A DNA stretch of 64,000 bases from positions 1-64,000 of the forward strand of contig ONEL01000001.1 in assembly GCA_900316835.1 (NCBI GenBank), given 5' to 3'. The notes below the pieces were generated by a model, which was not told the DNA's origin, ran no database searches, and worked only from the letters and a program-made list of their open reading frames with translations. The DNA is from an uncultured Prevotellaceae bacterium. GTDB lineage: Bacteria; Bacteroidota; Bacteroidia; Bacteroidales; Muribaculaceae. Below, in pieces: positions 43,263 to 52,535 of the stretch. Position 1 is the stretch's first letter; each line of letters starts with the position of its first letter. Both the position numbers and the translations under genes were made by a program.

Positions 43263-44300
43263 TTAGTGATTCTCGTGATGCTCAGGCTTGGGAAGTAACA
43301 GGTTGCCCTTTGAGCCCCATGCGCTATGAGCCTCATGGCTGTGGTCGAAGGTAAGAACGCCACTTTCCTCATCATGAACATTCAGGTGCTGATACAGTGC
43401 CATGCACAGGGCGGCAATAGCCTCATCGTTGTCACCATTGCTTGTCTCATCGCTGGGGGCTGCAATCTGAGCTGGCTCATCCTCTTTCTTTTCCTTGCCA
43501 CTTGCCGAGAAGGCTTTGCCAAAGAGCTTGAACAGGATGTAAAGTAATAACAGCGCCAGGAATACTACACCCATCGACATGATTGTTAGCAAGACACCAG
43601 TAGGATCCTCGTTGTGGAACTTCTCGATGTTCTCGTTCACAGGACGTACGTTGAACTTGCCGGGGGTAATAGCTTTCTCTACCGATGAACCATCACGCAC
43701 TTCCCACTGTGTGGGAGCGAAACTGTGATTTCCATCAGGATGCATGTCGCTGGGCAGACCCTCGCTGATGCGTGCGAACGACTGACCTGCTTGCAGGCTG
43801 GCGGGAACTATTACCTCGTCAACCAAGTCGCCATTCACGTCATACAGGGCAACGTAGTTCTCGCTGCCAGCAGTGAGAGTGAACGACAGGTGCATGGTCC
43901 CTGCTGTGGTGTTGCCGTCGGCATAGAACACCACGTGAGTGCGGGGCTTGATCTTGGTGTCGACATCACCACGTGGAATTTCATAGACCTTATCAGGGTT
44001 CTGGTCGCGGAGTTCTTCAAGAAGAACGTTGCGCTTCTTGTTGCTCTTTGACTCCTGCTCCTTGAAGTAGTTCTGAATATAGTCTTGCTTGAATGTGGTG
44101 AGGAACATCTTCTCAATGGCATTAGTGCCGTAGGATGAATTGAAAAGCTCAATCCATGCCGAGCACTTGCCATTCTGGTTAGCACTGATGCTGTCACCTT
44201 GCACCATCACCTCGTTTATGCACATGTCCATGCGGCCTTGTGCCATTGAGGTGAGTGCTGCAACTACAGCAATAAGTGTCAATATTATTTTCTTATTCAT
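43263..44300 (-). CDS. OadG-like gamma/delta-type subunit with long periplasmic domain
   Basis: 345 aa from ATG 44300 (signal peptide MNKKIILTLIAVVAALTSMAQG). The N-terminal ~230 residues are outside the cytosol and include a lamin-tail-like beta fold (NEVMVQGDSI..SAWIELFNSS..NAIEKMFLTT). A single membrane helix near ~252-275 (TIMSMGVVFLALLLLYILFKLF) and a short cytosolic tail follow, as in OadG/MmdD subunits. The N-terminal extension is much longer than the ~80-aa OadG of proteobacteria and is a Bacteroidales trait. Confidence 0.85.
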   Translation of the reverse strand: MNKKIILTLIAVVAALTSMAQGRMDMCINEVMVQGDSISANQNGKCSAWIELFNSSYGTNAIEKMFLTTFKQDYIQNYFKEQESKSNKKRNVLLEELRDQNPDKVYEIPRGDVDTKIKPRTHVVFYADGNTTAGTMHLSFTLTAGSENYVALYDVNGDLVDEVIVPASLQAGQSFARISEGLPSDMHPDGNHSFAPTQWEVRDGSSVEKAITPGKFNVRPVNENIEKFHNEDPTGVLLTIMSMGVVFLALLLLYILFKLFGKAFSASGKEKKEDEPAQIAAPSDETSNGDNDEAIAALCMALYQHLNVHDEESGVLTFDHSHEAHSAWGSKGNLLLPKPEHHENH

Positions 44301-44328
44301 GTTTTGTAAACTAAGTTGAATAGAGAAA

Positions 44329-45942
44329 TTACAATGGAATATTGCCATGCTTCTTGGCGGGATTGGTGTACTTCTTGGTGCGGAGCTGCTCCAGAGCGCG
44401 AATCACGCGGAAGCGAGTATTTCGTGGCTCGATAACGTCATCGATGTAGCCATACTTGGCGGCATTGAATGGAGTGCAGAACAAGTCGTTGTATTCTTGC
44501 TCTTTCTCCTCGATGAATTTCTTGTTCTCTTCCATGATAGCCTTGGCCTTAGCCTCGTCACCAGCCTCTTTAGCCTCGGCAGCGGCAGTCTTGGCTGCCT
44601 TCATGTCCTTAGCATAGAGAATGCCGGCGGCACCAGCAGCACCCATTACAGCAATCTCAGCGCTGGGCCATGCGTAGTTCATGTCGCCACGCAGCTGCTT
44701 GCAGCTCATCACGATGTGGCTACCACCGTAGCTCTTGCGCAGGGTAACGGTAACCTTGGGCACTGTAGCTTCGCCATAGGCGTAGAGCAACTTAGCGCCA
44801 TTGAGAATAACGGCGTTATACTCTTGGCCTGTACCGGGAAGGAATCCTGGCACGTCAACTAATGTTACAAGTGGAATGTTGAAGGCGTCGCAGAAGCGAA
44901 CGAAGCGACCACCCTTCTTCGATGCGTTAACGTCGAGCACACCTGCCATGTACTGGGGTTGGTTGGCTACAACTCCCACTGCTTGACCGTTGAAGCGTGC
45001 AAAGCCCACGATGATGTTCTTGGCAAAGTCTTTGTGTACTTCAAGGAACTCTCCGTTGTCGACGATAGCACCTATCACCTCATACATGTCGTAGGGGTCG
45101 TTGGCGCTCTCTGGGATAATATTGTTGAGGGCATCTTCTACGCGGTCAACGGGGTCGTTACACTCGCGACGGGGAGCCTCTTCCATGTTGTTGCTAGGCA
45201 TGTAGCTCAATAGCTGCTTGATGGTGTTGATCACGTCTTCCTCAGTGTCACATGCAAAGTGGGTAACACCACTCTTCGAAGCATGAACTTGAGCACCACC
45301 CAGTTGTTCTTGGGTTACGTTTTCGCCAGTGACAGTCTTAACAACTGCGGGACCTGTAAGGAACATGAATGAAGTGCCCTTAGCCATCAAGGTGAAGTCG
45401 GTGAGGGCTGGAGAATAAACGGCACCACCGGCACAGGGACCCAGGATTGCTGAAATCTGGGGAACTACGCCACTGGCGTCAATGTTGCGCTGGAAGATCT
45501 CGGCATAGCCGGCAAGGGCGTTGATGCCCTCGGGAATGCGAGCGCCACCCGAGTCGTTAAGACCAATGATGGGAGCACCCTGCTTCATCGCCAGGTCCAT
45601 GACCTTGCACATCTTCATTGCCATAGCCTCGCCCAGTGAGCCACCTATCACGGTGAAGTCTTGAGCAAAAACATAAACAAGGCGTCCGTCTACGGTTCCG
45701 TAGCCAGTTACTACGCCATCGCCAGGGAAGGACTTCTTCTCCTGACCAAAATTGGTGCAGCGGTGACGTACAAACATGTCAAGTTCCTCAAAGCTACCTG
45801 GATCAAGGAGCATGTTTATTCTCTCGCGGGCTGTGTATTTGCCCTTCTCGTGCTGCTTGGCAATGGCTTTCTCGCCACCACCCATGCGAGCCTCGGCGCG
45901 CATGTCTATCAGCTGTTGGATTTTCTCGAGTTGTTTACTCAT
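44329..45942 (-). CDS. mmdA: Methylmalonyl-CoA decarboxylase alpha subunit (carboxyltransferase)
   Basis: 537 aa with the acyl-CoA carboxylase beta (crotonase-like) double domain: N-terminal GGEKAIAKQHEKGKYTARERI and IGLNDSGGARIPEG, C-terminal FVRFCDAFNIPLVTLVDVPGFLPGTGQEYN and TLRKSYGGSH. Transfers the carboxyl of (S)-methylmalonyl-CoA to the biotin carrier, giving propionyl-CoA. The same fold serves propionyl-CoA carboxylase; the adjacent beta/gamma/biotin subunits identify the decarboxylase. 98 bp after mce. Confidence 0.95.
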   Translation of the reverse strand: MSKQLEKIQQLIDMRAEARMGGGEKAIAKQHEKGKYTARERINMLLDPGSFEELDMFVRHRCTNFGQEKKSFPGDGVVTGYGTVDGRLVYVFAQDFTVIGGSLGEAMAMKMCKVMDLAMKQGAPIIGLNDSGGARIPEGINALAGYAEIFQRNIDASGVVPQISAILGPCAGGAVYSPALTDFTLMAKGTSFMFLTGPAVVKTVTGENVTQEQLGGAQVHASKSGVTHFACDTEEDVINTIKQLLSYMPSNNMEEAPRRECNDPVDRVEDALNNIIPESANDPYDMYEVIGAIVDNGEFLEVHKDFAKNIIVGFARFNGQAVGVVANQPQYMAGVLDVNASKKGGRFVRFCDAFNIPLVTLVDVPGFLPGTGQEYNAVILNGAKLLYAYGEATVPKVTVTLRKSYGGSHIVMSCKQLRGDMNYAWPSAEIAVMGAAGAAGILYAKDMKAAKTAAAEAKEAGDEAKAKAIMEENKKFIEEKEQEYNDLFCTPFNAAKYGYIDDVIEPRNTRFRVIRALEQLRTKKYTNPAKKHGNIPL

Positions 45943-46040
45943 TTTTATTTGTGTTGTAATGATTGTTTCGACTTATATAGTCTCGCTGGAGTTCAAACAA
46001 TAAATAACTGTGAACTTTGAGCTATTAACTATTAACTGTT

Positions 46041-46457
46041 TTATTCGGGGTGCTCGCACAACTCAACCAGCGCGCCGGCCGATGTCTTGGGGTGAACGAA
46101 AGCGATGTTCAAGCCCTCAGCGCCCTTGCGGGGAGCCTTGTCGAGAACTCGACCTTCTTTGTCTTGAATCTCTTGCAATGCGTTAGCAACACCATCTTCA
46201 ACGCAGAATGCGATGTGCTGGATACCGCCACGACCGCCGTTCTTCTCAATGAACTTGGCAATAGCACTCTCAGGGCTTGTGGCCTCAAGAAGCTCAATCT
46301 TAGTCTCGCCCACCTTGAAGAAGGCTGTGCGCACGTGCTGATCCTCAACCTCCTCAATTGCATAGCATTTGAAACCCAGGAATTTCTCGTAGAAAGGTAT
46401 AGCCTCGTCAAGACTTGTAACTGCTATACCAACATGTTCGATGTGTGAAATGTTCAT
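46041..46457 (-). CDS. mce: Methylmalonyl-CoA epimerase
   Basis: 138 aa, vicinal-oxygen-chelate fold. Begins ISHIEHVGIAV with a metal His, then LDEAIPFYEKFLG, an IQHIAFCVED His and a C-terminal GALVELCEH Glu, the known metal ligands. Interconverts (R)- and (S)-methylmalonyl-CoA in the succinate-to-propionate pathway. First gene of the operon with mmdA, OadG-like, biotin carrier and oadB. Confidence 0.95.
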   Translation of the reverse strand: MNISHIEHVGIAVTSLDEAIPFYEKFLGFKCYAIEEVEDQHVRTAFFKVGETKIELLEATSPESAIAKFIEKNGGRGGIQHIAFCVEDGVANALQEIQDKEGRVLDKAPRKGAEGLNIAFVHPKTSAGALVELCEHPE

Positions 46458-46605
46458 AACTAATTGTTTGTAAAATGTTTATGTAATAAGTGAATAAAAA
46501 TTCTTCTTAAAAGACGTGCAAAGGTACAAAATTTTCTTTTAAATAATGTGTGTCAAAGTTATAATGTTTGTGAAAAATAACGTTGAACTTTAATGCAAAA
46601 AGAAA

Positions 46606-46646
46606 CACGCGCTATAACCCAAAGCTCTTGTGGGGTATAGCGCGTG
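46606..46646 (-). terminator. Terminator of the 46671-47834 gene
   Basis: CACGCGCTATA / TATAGCGCGTG 11-bp stem; on the minus strand it is followed by TTTCTTTTTG. Confidence 0.75.
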
Positions 46647-46670
46647 ATGGTGTAGGGTTTCAATAAATGA

Positions 46671-47834
46671 CTAATAGGCCATGATGTAATGGTAGGCGCC
46701 TTGGATGGTCAACCACTCACCGGCAACTTCTCGCCAAATGTCGTAGTGAACTCCCTCAAGCGATGGGTAGCACACATAAAGCTCAAAGCCGGCCTTGGTG
46801 TCGGCCATTACCATGATATCTGGCATGAAATAAAATAGTTCATCTATGTCAGGACCTATAGTAGTAGCTTTAGGATAGTCTTTGTCTTGCTCCCACCAGT
46901 TGTTGTGAATTGACTTTACTTGACCTTTCTCTATGCAGACAAATGCCACAAGCACTTGACCTTTGTATGGTTGGAACATCACATTGTAGAACGTGCGTCC
47001 TTTATCCTGGCATGTAGCAACCCATTCAATCTTGCGAATCTTGTAATTGCTGCCGTTGCCATAGTATTCCTCAATTAATTTGCGTTCTTTTTGCCCCACA
47101 GCGGGCTTTTTCTCGCCTTGCAGATATCGTGAGAATTGCAGTGGAGTGTGGTCTTTGAGCCATGCCGAGGGCACTATGATGGGAACCGCCTGGCCGTTGT
47201 TGTAACCACGAAACATTTTCTTGGTCATTGTGGCATCGTCAAGGGCGTAGGTGTAGCACTTGCCAAGGTCTATCTTGTTGCCATCACTGTCGTAACTGCC
47301 ATTCTTGGCTTTCACAAAGTGGATGTTGCCCACATGAGGCTTGAACACCATGCGGTCATATTTTGTCCTCTTCATCACTGCCTCTTCGCTTGTGGCATCG
47401 CCAGGAACAGTGAATTGGTTCTTGGCGATGTTGATGTCGTAGGCAAACATCGGGTGGTGGCGCAGTGTCACGTCTTTGCTCTTGTCGGCATCTATGTTGA
47501 CGTAGAGATCATCAACGCGCTTCCAGTTTACTTTGTCATTGTCGATTGTGTAATCGGGACTGATGATTTGCACTTTCCCGTTCACTACTTTGAACACGGT
47601 CTTCAACTTGTTGATGTCGGCAAATACCAGTTCTTTAACTCCATCTTTGTCAAGGTCTTCGATGGCATAATAATAGGCCATTTCGGCACCCGATGTTAGG
47701 TCGTTTGCATCTCTAAGCACATCGGCAAATGCTGCATAGTAAATGCTCTCTTCAGTGCGCGATTTGGCCGAGCTCTGCGCCATTAGTGGCAACAATATTG
47801 ACACTAACATTGTAAAAATAAAAAAACGTTTCAT
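46671..47834 (-). CDS. Exported protein of unknown function
   Basis: 387 aa with a signal peptide (MKRFFIFTMLVSILLPLMAQ). The N-terminal ~150 residues read like a short repeat/propeller-like part with a DLDKDGVKELVFAD Asp-rich, calcium-loop-like segment (residues ~57-70). The rest is beta-rich with Trp/Tyr (WWEQDKDYPKATT). I do not recognise the family. It stands alone between the mce operon and the FISUMP gene. Confidence 0.7.
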   Translation of the reverse strand: MKRFFIFTMLVSILLPLMAQSSAKSRTEESIYYAAFADVLRDANDLTSGAEMAYYYAIEDLDKDGVKELVFADINKLKTVFKVVNGKVQIISPDYTIDNDKVNWKRVDDLYVNIDADKSKDVTLRHHPMFAYDINIAKNQFTVPGDATSEEAVMKRTKYDRMVFKPHVGNIHFVKAKNGSYDSDGNKIDLGKCYTYALDDATMTKKMFRGYNNGQAVPIIVPSAWLKDHTPLQFSRYLQGEKKPAVGQKERKLIEEYYGNGSNYKIRKIEWVATCQDKGRTFYNVMFQPYKGQVLVAFVCIEKGQVKSIHNNWWEQDKDYPKATTIGPDIDELFYFMPDIMVMADTKAGFELYVCYPSLEGVHYDIWREVAGEWLTIQGAYHYIMAY

Positions 47835-48445
47835 AATGATAGGATTTTAAATGTTCAATTGATTTACAAAAGTACTACTTAATTCTATAATAATCAAACA
47901 TTAAATGCGAAAATAACACACCGAACGCTAAATAATCACCTAATCAGTTGAATATTATTAATTAAAGCGGATAATTTTCTTTTTTTTCAAAATACTGTGC
48001 TTTTCTATAAATCGTTCCAAAATTTTTTGTAACTTTGTGGCAAAATCAGTGCAAGGCAAGAGCAGCGGCAAAGCAAGGTACTAATTTTGACATTGCCGAG
48101 CCGCAGCCTGATATTCAAGGGCGCAACAGAGGTTGCAACAGCCGCTTGATGACATACAGAAAGAAAGCGTTTTTGCGTTATCCTTAACTTGAAATTCGCC
48201 AAAATTTTATAATCCAAGGATAAGCAGTTACATGACGCCTTTCGTGAGCCAGTACATCATCCCCATTGGCGGGAAACAGTATATGGCATCGCGTGGGGGA
48301 TGACTGTTTATTTGGATTAGGGCGTTTGGCGATGCCTCAAGTTAGATAAATCAGACAAGTCTCCACGCTATCTTTTTAATACCCAATTAATTATAAACCA
48401 GCCACGGATTCGGGAGACTTTAGAGGCAATAAACTACAACTAACT
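47835..48445. other. 611-bp gap before the FISUMP lipoprotein gene
   Basis: Holds a possible promoter box TAACTTTGT (48030-48038), a purine-rich stretch with GCGTTTTTGCG (a short hairpin) near 48167, a tiny possible ORF (48232-48303) and the inverted repeat at 48250-48306. The minus-strand 70-codon frame (48005-48217) is not convincing. If 48030 is the true promoter, the lipoprotein has a ~400-nt leader. Confidence 0.35.
48232..48303 (+). other. Possible leader ORF overlapping an inverted repeat
   Basis: ATG 48232 has AAGGA about 11 bp upstream and opens a 23-codon frame (MTPFVSQYIIPIGGKQYMAS...) ending at TGA 48301-48303. The RNA could fold through CAGT...CATCCCCA (48250-48265) with TGGGGGATGACTG (48294-48306). 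Leader peptide, attenuator or chance. Confidence 0.25.
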
Positions 48446-49141
48446 ATGAGAAAAGTGTTCTTTATTTTAGCAGCATTATGTGTACCACTTTTGTTTGTTT
48501 CATGTGGCGGTGATGATGAACCCTCAGGAGCTGAAAACGGATCTTTGGGTGGCGGTACAAGTGGTAAAACCGACAATCATGAGTATGTTGACCTGGGCTT
48601 GACTAGCGGCACGCTATGGGCGACGATGAACGTGGGAGCAACCAAGCCAGAGGAATATGGTGACTATTTCGCCTGGGGTGAGACAACACCCAAGCAAAAC
48701 TATAGCAGGAATAACTATAAGTGGTATAACACAGAGGGAAAATACACCAAATATTGTACCGATGGCTACAAAGGGGTAGTTGACAATAAGACCGAGTTGG
48801 AACTTGCCGACGATGCCGCTTACGTCAATTGGGGTAAGAACTGGCGCATGCCCAGTAATGCACAGTTTGAAGAGCTGCGTGCTGAATGTACCTGGCAGTG
48901 GAATGGTCGTGGCCACTTGTTTACCAGCAAGAAGAATAACAATACTCTTTTTTTACCAGCAGCTGACTGTATCAGCGCTTTCTCCTACGCTGGCAAAAAC
49001 GGATTCTACTGGTCGCGCACCACTGACCGCCACGGTAGTTTGACTGGCTATTACAACATGCTCTACAGCTCGGGCGAGTTGTACTGGAACTTCGTCGATC
49101 GTTACATCGGTTGCAGCGTGCGAGCGGTTCGTGTGCCATAG
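48446..49141 (+). CDS. FISUMP-domain lipoprotein
   Basis: 231 aa. Signal peptide with lipobox LFVSC, an acidic GGDDEPSG spacer, then a FISUMP (Fibrobacter succinogenes major paralogous) domain: YVDLGLTSGTLWATMNVGA at the start, YFAWGETTPK, NWRMPSNAQFEEL and GFYWSRTTDRH, ending SVRAVRVP. Such proteins lie on the Bacteroidetes cell surface; their role is unknown, possibly adhesion or carbohydrate contact. Confidence 0.9.
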   Translation: MRKVFFILAALCVPLLFVSCGGDDEPSGAENGSLGGGTSGKTDNHEYVDLGLTSGTLWATMNVGATKPEEYGDYFAWGETTPKQNYSRNNYKWYNTEGKYTKYCTDGYKGVVDNKTELELADDAAYVNWGKNWRMPSNAQFEELRAECTWQWNGRGHLFTSKKNNNTLFLPAADCISAFSYAGKNGFYWSRTTDRHGSLTGYYNMLYSSGELYWNFVDRYIGCSVRAVRVP

Positions 49142-49358
49142 AATTAGGCACTTTTCCCCAGAACACGAAACCCTTAAGCTGTCAGCGCACTCGCGCAGTG
49201 AGGCTTGGGGGCAGGAACAGGCGGCTTGAAGTCGCCGCCCTCAAGTCGAGCAAGTGAGTGCGTTGAACGCTTCTACAACCAATATATCATTTTCTTTTTC
49301 ACTCAACGGAGTTTTGGAGTCTAAGGAGTTCATTCTTTTACTCCAAAACTCCGTAGGT

Positions 49359-49634
49359 TTAAAACAAATCAGAATGAGAGCCTGTGTTCATCATTAGCAA
49401 AATTAATTCTTCATCATTCTGCTCCCATATTAATAACCAGTCGGGTTCAATGTGACATTCCCACTGCCCGGCTCTGTTACCACGAAGTAGGTGAGGACGA
49501 TACGTTGGCGGCTACTTGCCTTCGTCTTTTAATATCTCCATTGCAGTTCGCAATTTGCCTATATCAAGACCTCGCTTTATGCATCGTTTAACGTCTTTCT
49601 CAAAACGATGTGTTGTTCTTAATCGATAAGCCAT
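49359..49634 (-). pseudogene. YafQ-type mRNA-interferase toxin gene with internal stop
   Basis: ATG 49634 opens a 92-codon frame with TAG at codon 41 (49512-49514). Before the stop: YRLRTTHRFEKDVKRCIKRG, the YafQ N-terminus. After it: PPTYRPHLLRGNRAGQWECH and IEPDWLLIWEQ with LLMMNTGSHSDLF, the YafQ C-terminus and its usual catalytic HxD/...H...F end. A single change of a Leu codon (TTG to TAG) explains it. Intact YafQ cleaves mRNA in translating ribosomes. It overlaps the antitoxin end by one base (TAATG). Confidence 0.8.
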
Positions 49635-49867
49635 TACACTCCCATAGCTTTAAAAAAGTTATCAACAGATGCGTATTCATTTATGCGACCTTCCTTCACA
49701 TCAAGCATTGACTCTTCGTATGCAGTCATGCGTTTGCGTCATGAAGACTTCACACTTTTAACGCCTTTGAGCATTTTTATTGCTTTCTTTATATCTTTCA
49801 AAAGAGATTTATCATCAATTTCTACCACCAGTTGGCTCTCGGTTGGAATTGTTGTCGTATTTGCCAT
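49634..49867 (-). pseudogene. DinJ/RelB-like antitoxin gene with internal stop
   Basis: ATG 49867 opens a 78-codon frame with TGA at codon 43 (49739-49741). Before the stop: a short beta strand and helix (SQLVVEIDDKSLLKDIKKAIKM); after it RKRMTAYEESMLDVKEGRI and ASVDNFFKAMGV, the usual antitoxin C-terminus that embraces the toxin. CGA to TGA is the simplest change. A methionine (MTAYEE) just after the stop could restart a C-terminal peptide. Located upstream of and overlapping the toxin gene. Confidence 0.75.
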
Positions 49868-49914
49868 TTCTAATCCGTTTTCATGTTTCTTTTTTGCAAA
49901 ATTACTAATTATTA

Positions 49915-50153
49915 CCCGTTGGCGAAATTAAGTTGACTATGAATTATGATAAAACATATTGGTTCCCAGGCATTAGCGTCGAAGACGCTGGGCGGGTCGA
50001 AGACCCGACTTTGTTCGTAAGACCATGCAAGAACCCCGCAGGGGTTCGCAGCTTGGTCCTTGCTGAATCTAACGCTAAGTGCCTCGAAGAGGAACTTCTT
50101 CATTACCAATATTTTCCATCATAATGTGATGTTATATTAATTCCGCCAACGGG
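49915..50153 (+). mobile_element. 239-bp MITE-like, highly structured repeat element, copy 2
   Basis: The same length as copy 1 (8651-8889), about 92% identical, no gaps. Inverted ends CCCGTTGGCGAAATTAA and, at the right end, CCCGTTGGCGGAATTAA on the other strand (one mismatch). Hairpins at 49975-49989, 49993-50007, 50031-50047 and 50082-50092 are unchanged in their stems; in the third, the loop changes from ATC to GCA while the 7-bp stem is exact. No exact target duplication is visible (flanks TAATTATTA and TTAATTTTT), so this insertion may be older. It lies between the TA remnants and dnaK. Confidence 0.75.
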
Positions 50154-50217
50154 TTAATTTTTTTATTATTATAGAAATTTATTGAGTGTTTTTTGACGTG
50201 GCTCAAATTCATCAAAC

Positions 50218-50242
50218 GTGACACGGTGGCAGTTTTTGTCAC
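50218..50242 (+). promoter_or_regulatory. Inverted repeat upstream of the dnaK promoter
   Basis: GTGACA (50218-50223) and TGTCAC (50237-50242), 13-nt spacer, about 40 bp upstream of the -24 box: position and symmetry fit a binding site for a sigma-54 activator (inference). Confidence 0.4.
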
Positions 50243-50283
50243 TATTTTGCATTTTGGCTTCCCATAAGTGTCAGTATTTTTTT

Positions 50284-50299
50284 TGGCACGGAATTTGTA
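50284..50299 (+). promoter_or_regulatory. Sigma-54-type (-24/-12) promoter of dnaK
   Basis: TTGGCACGGAATTTGTA against YTGGCACGNNNNTTGCW: full match except T for C in the -12 GC; exactly 10 nt between GG and G(T). TGTCAGT lies 8 bp upstream (50269-50275). No TAnnTTTGC box was noticed in this region. Confidence 0.6.
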
Positions 50300-50312
50300 A
50301 AATAGCAAGGTG

Positions 50313-50333
50313 ACAACTGCAACAGTCAGTTGT
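50313..50333 (+). promoter_or_regulatory. 5'-UTR stem-loop of dnaK
   Basis: ACAACTG / CAGTTGT, 7-nt loop, between the predicted start of transcription and the ATG. Perhaps mRNA stability or thermosensing (inference). Confidence 0.4.
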
Positions 50334-50370
50334 GAGACTTGAATTATTAACAAAAAAAGATATATAAATT

Positions 50371-52296
50371 ATGGGAAAAATTATTGGTATTGATCTGGGA
50401 ACAACCAACTCATGTGTTTCGGTTCTTGAAGGCAAGAACCCAGTTGTGATTCCTAACAGTGAAGGCCGCAACACCACTCCAAGCGTGGTGGCTTTTGTTG
50501 ACGGCGGTGAGCGTAAAGTGGGTGATCCGGCTAAACGTCAGGCTATCACCAATCCAACCCGCACAGTTTACTCAATCAAGCGTTTCATGGGTGAGACTTA
50601 TGACCAAACGTTGAAAGAGACTGAGCGTGTGCCTTACAAGGTGGTTAACAATGGCAACAATCAGCCACGTGTAGAGATTGATGGACGCCAGTACACTCCA
50701 CAAGAAATTTCGGCAATGATTCTCCAAAAGATGAAGAAGACTGCCGAGGATTACCTGGGAACAACAGTTACCGATGCTGTGATTACTGTTCCTGCCTATT
50801 TTAACGATGCTCAACGCAAGGCCACAAAGGAAGCGGGCGAAATCGCTGGATTGAACGTGCAGCGCATTGTGAATGAGCCAACCGCTGCGGCTCTTGCCTA
50901 CGGTCTTGACAAGGATCAGAGCGACAAGCGCATTGCTGTGTTTGACTTGGGTGGTGGTACTTTTGATATCTCAATCCTGGAACTTGGCGATGGCGTGTTT
51001 GAGGTTAAGTCGACCAATGGTGATACTCACCTGGGTGGTGACGACTTTGACCAGCGCATCATTAACTGGCTGGCCGAGGAATTCATCAATGACGAGGGTG
51101 TCGACCTGCGCAAGGACCCAATGGCTCTGCAGCGCTTGAAAGAGGCTGCCGAGAAGGCTAAGATTGAACTATCTAGCTCAATGACTACCGAGATTAACTT
51201 GCCTTACATCATGCCAGTTAACGGAATTCCCAAGCACCTGGTTAAGACCTTGAGCCGTGCTAAGTTTGAGCAACTGTGCGATGATTTGATTCAGAGCACT
51301 ATTAAGCCTTGCGAGCAAGCGCTTCGCGATGCTAACTTGAGCCCAAGCGATATTAACGAGGTTATCCTCGTGGGAGGTTCTACTCGTATTCCTGCAATCC
51401 AGCAAATCGTTGAACGCTTCTTCGGTAAGGCTCCTTCTAAGGGCGTGAACCCCGATGAGGTGGTTGCCGTGGGTGCCGCGATACAAGGTGGTGTGCTAAG
51501 TGGAGACGTGAAGGACGTGTTGCTGCTTGATGTGGTTCCTTTGAGCGTGGGTATTGAGACCCTGGGTGGCGTGATGACCAAGCTCATCGATGCTAACACT
51601 ACAATCCCAACTCGCAAGAGCCAAGTGTTCTCGACTGCTGCCGACAATCAGCCTAGCGTTGAGATTCATGTGTTGCAAGGTGAACGTCCCATGGCGCGCG
51701 ACTGCAAGACTCTGGGAATGTTCCACCTCGACGGCATTGCTCCAGCTCCCCGTGGTGTTCCACAGATTGAAGTTACATTTGAGGTTGATGCTAATGGTAT
51801 CATGAACGTGAGCGCTAAGGATAAGGCAACGGGCAAGGAACAAAGCATCCGCATTGAGGCTTCTAGCGGTTTGAGCGATGACGAGATTCAACGCATGAAG
51901 GATGAGGCTAGCGCTAATGCCGCAGCCGATGCTAAGGAGAAAGAACGCATCGACAAGATTAATCAAGCCGACGCTATGATTTTCCAAACCGAGAAGAGCC
52001 TGAAGGACCTGGGCGACAAGTTGCCTGCCGACAAGAAGAGCCAGATTGAGACTGCACTTGGCAAGCTCAAGGAAGCTCACAAGAATCAGGATATCGATGC
52101 TATTGACACCGCTTCTAAGGAACTGGAGGCTATCTTCCACGAGGCATCGCAGCAGATGTACAACCAGGCTGGTGGCGCTCAAGGTGGTCCTCAGCCAGGT
52201 GCGGGCTTCCAGGGTGGTAACCCGGGTGCCGGTCCACAACAAGGTGGTAACCAAGGAGGCGACAGCGCACAGGATGTTCCCTACGAGGAAGTGTAA
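50371..52296 (+). CDS. dnaK: Hsp70 chaperone DnaK
   Basis: 641 aa, standard length. Nucleotide-binding domain with [26 protein letters not shown] and [11 protein letters not shown]; substrate domain with [18 protein letters not shown]; helical lid, then a Gly/Gln/Pro-rich tail ending DVPYEEV, typical of Bacteroidetes and near the EEVD-like ends. Refolds proteins using ATP with DnaJ and GrpE, which are not in this window. Its promoter looks sigma-54 type. Confidence 0.99.
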   Translation: MGKIIGIDLGTTNSCVSVLEGKNPVVIPNSEGRNTTPSVVAFVDGGERKVGDPAKRQAITNPTRTVYSIKRFMGETYDQTLKETERVPYKVVNNGNNQPRVEIDGRQYTPQEISAMILQKMKKTAEDYLGTTVTDAVITVPAYFNDAQRKATKEAGEIAGLNVQRIVNEPTAAALAYGLDKDQSDKRIAVFDLGGGTFDISILELGDGVFEVKSTNGDTHLGGDDFDQRIINWLAEEFINDEGVDLRKDPMALQRLKEAAEKAKIELSSSMTTEINLPYIMPVNGIPKHLVKTLSRAKFEQLCDDLIQSTIKPCEQALRDANLSPSDINEVILVGGSTRIPAIQQIVERFFGKAPSKGVNPDEVVAVGAAIQGGVLSGDVKDVLLLDVVPLSVGIETLGGVMTKLIDANTTIPTRKSQVFSTAADNQPSVEIHVLQGERPMARDCKTLGMFHLDGIAPAPRGVPQIEVTFEVDANGIMNVSAKDKATGKEQSIRIEASSGLSDDEIQRMKDEASANAAADAKEKERIDKINQADAMIFQTEKSLKDLGDKLPADKKSQIETALGKLKEAHKNQDIDAIDTASKELEAIFHEASQQMYNQAGGAQGGPQPGAGFQGGNPGAGPQQGGNQGGDSAQDVPYEEV

Positions 52297-52346
52297 ACCT
52301 GTAGTGGCTTAGGGGAGAGATACCCGGTTCTTTTTGAAAAAATATT

Positions 52347-52390
52347 GTTCAAGAGTTGTGACGGTAGCGTTGCAACTCTTGAACTTTTTT
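52347..52390 (+). terminator. Intrinsic terminator of dnaK
   Basis: GTTCAAGAGTTG / CAACTCTTGAAC perfect 12-bp stem, then TTTTTT. Confidence 0.9.
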
Positions 52391-52535
52391 AAAATATTGA
52401 ACTTTTTTTTAATATTTCTTACTAAAAGTTGGATAATTGATAATAAATATTTATATTTGCATTGATTTTTTGAAAAAAGTCTATTTAGAAATGTTTTCTT
52501 TGAATTAATTAATAACTTTAAAAACACATTGAATT

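Noticed and set aside
48005..48217. 70-codon minus-strand frame before the FISUMP gene
   Set aside because: It overlaps a plus-strand promoter-like box and has no protein features.
51496..52254. Long minus-strand frame opposite dnaK
   Set aside because: Shadow frame of the highly biased dnaK codons; no start context, no domain.
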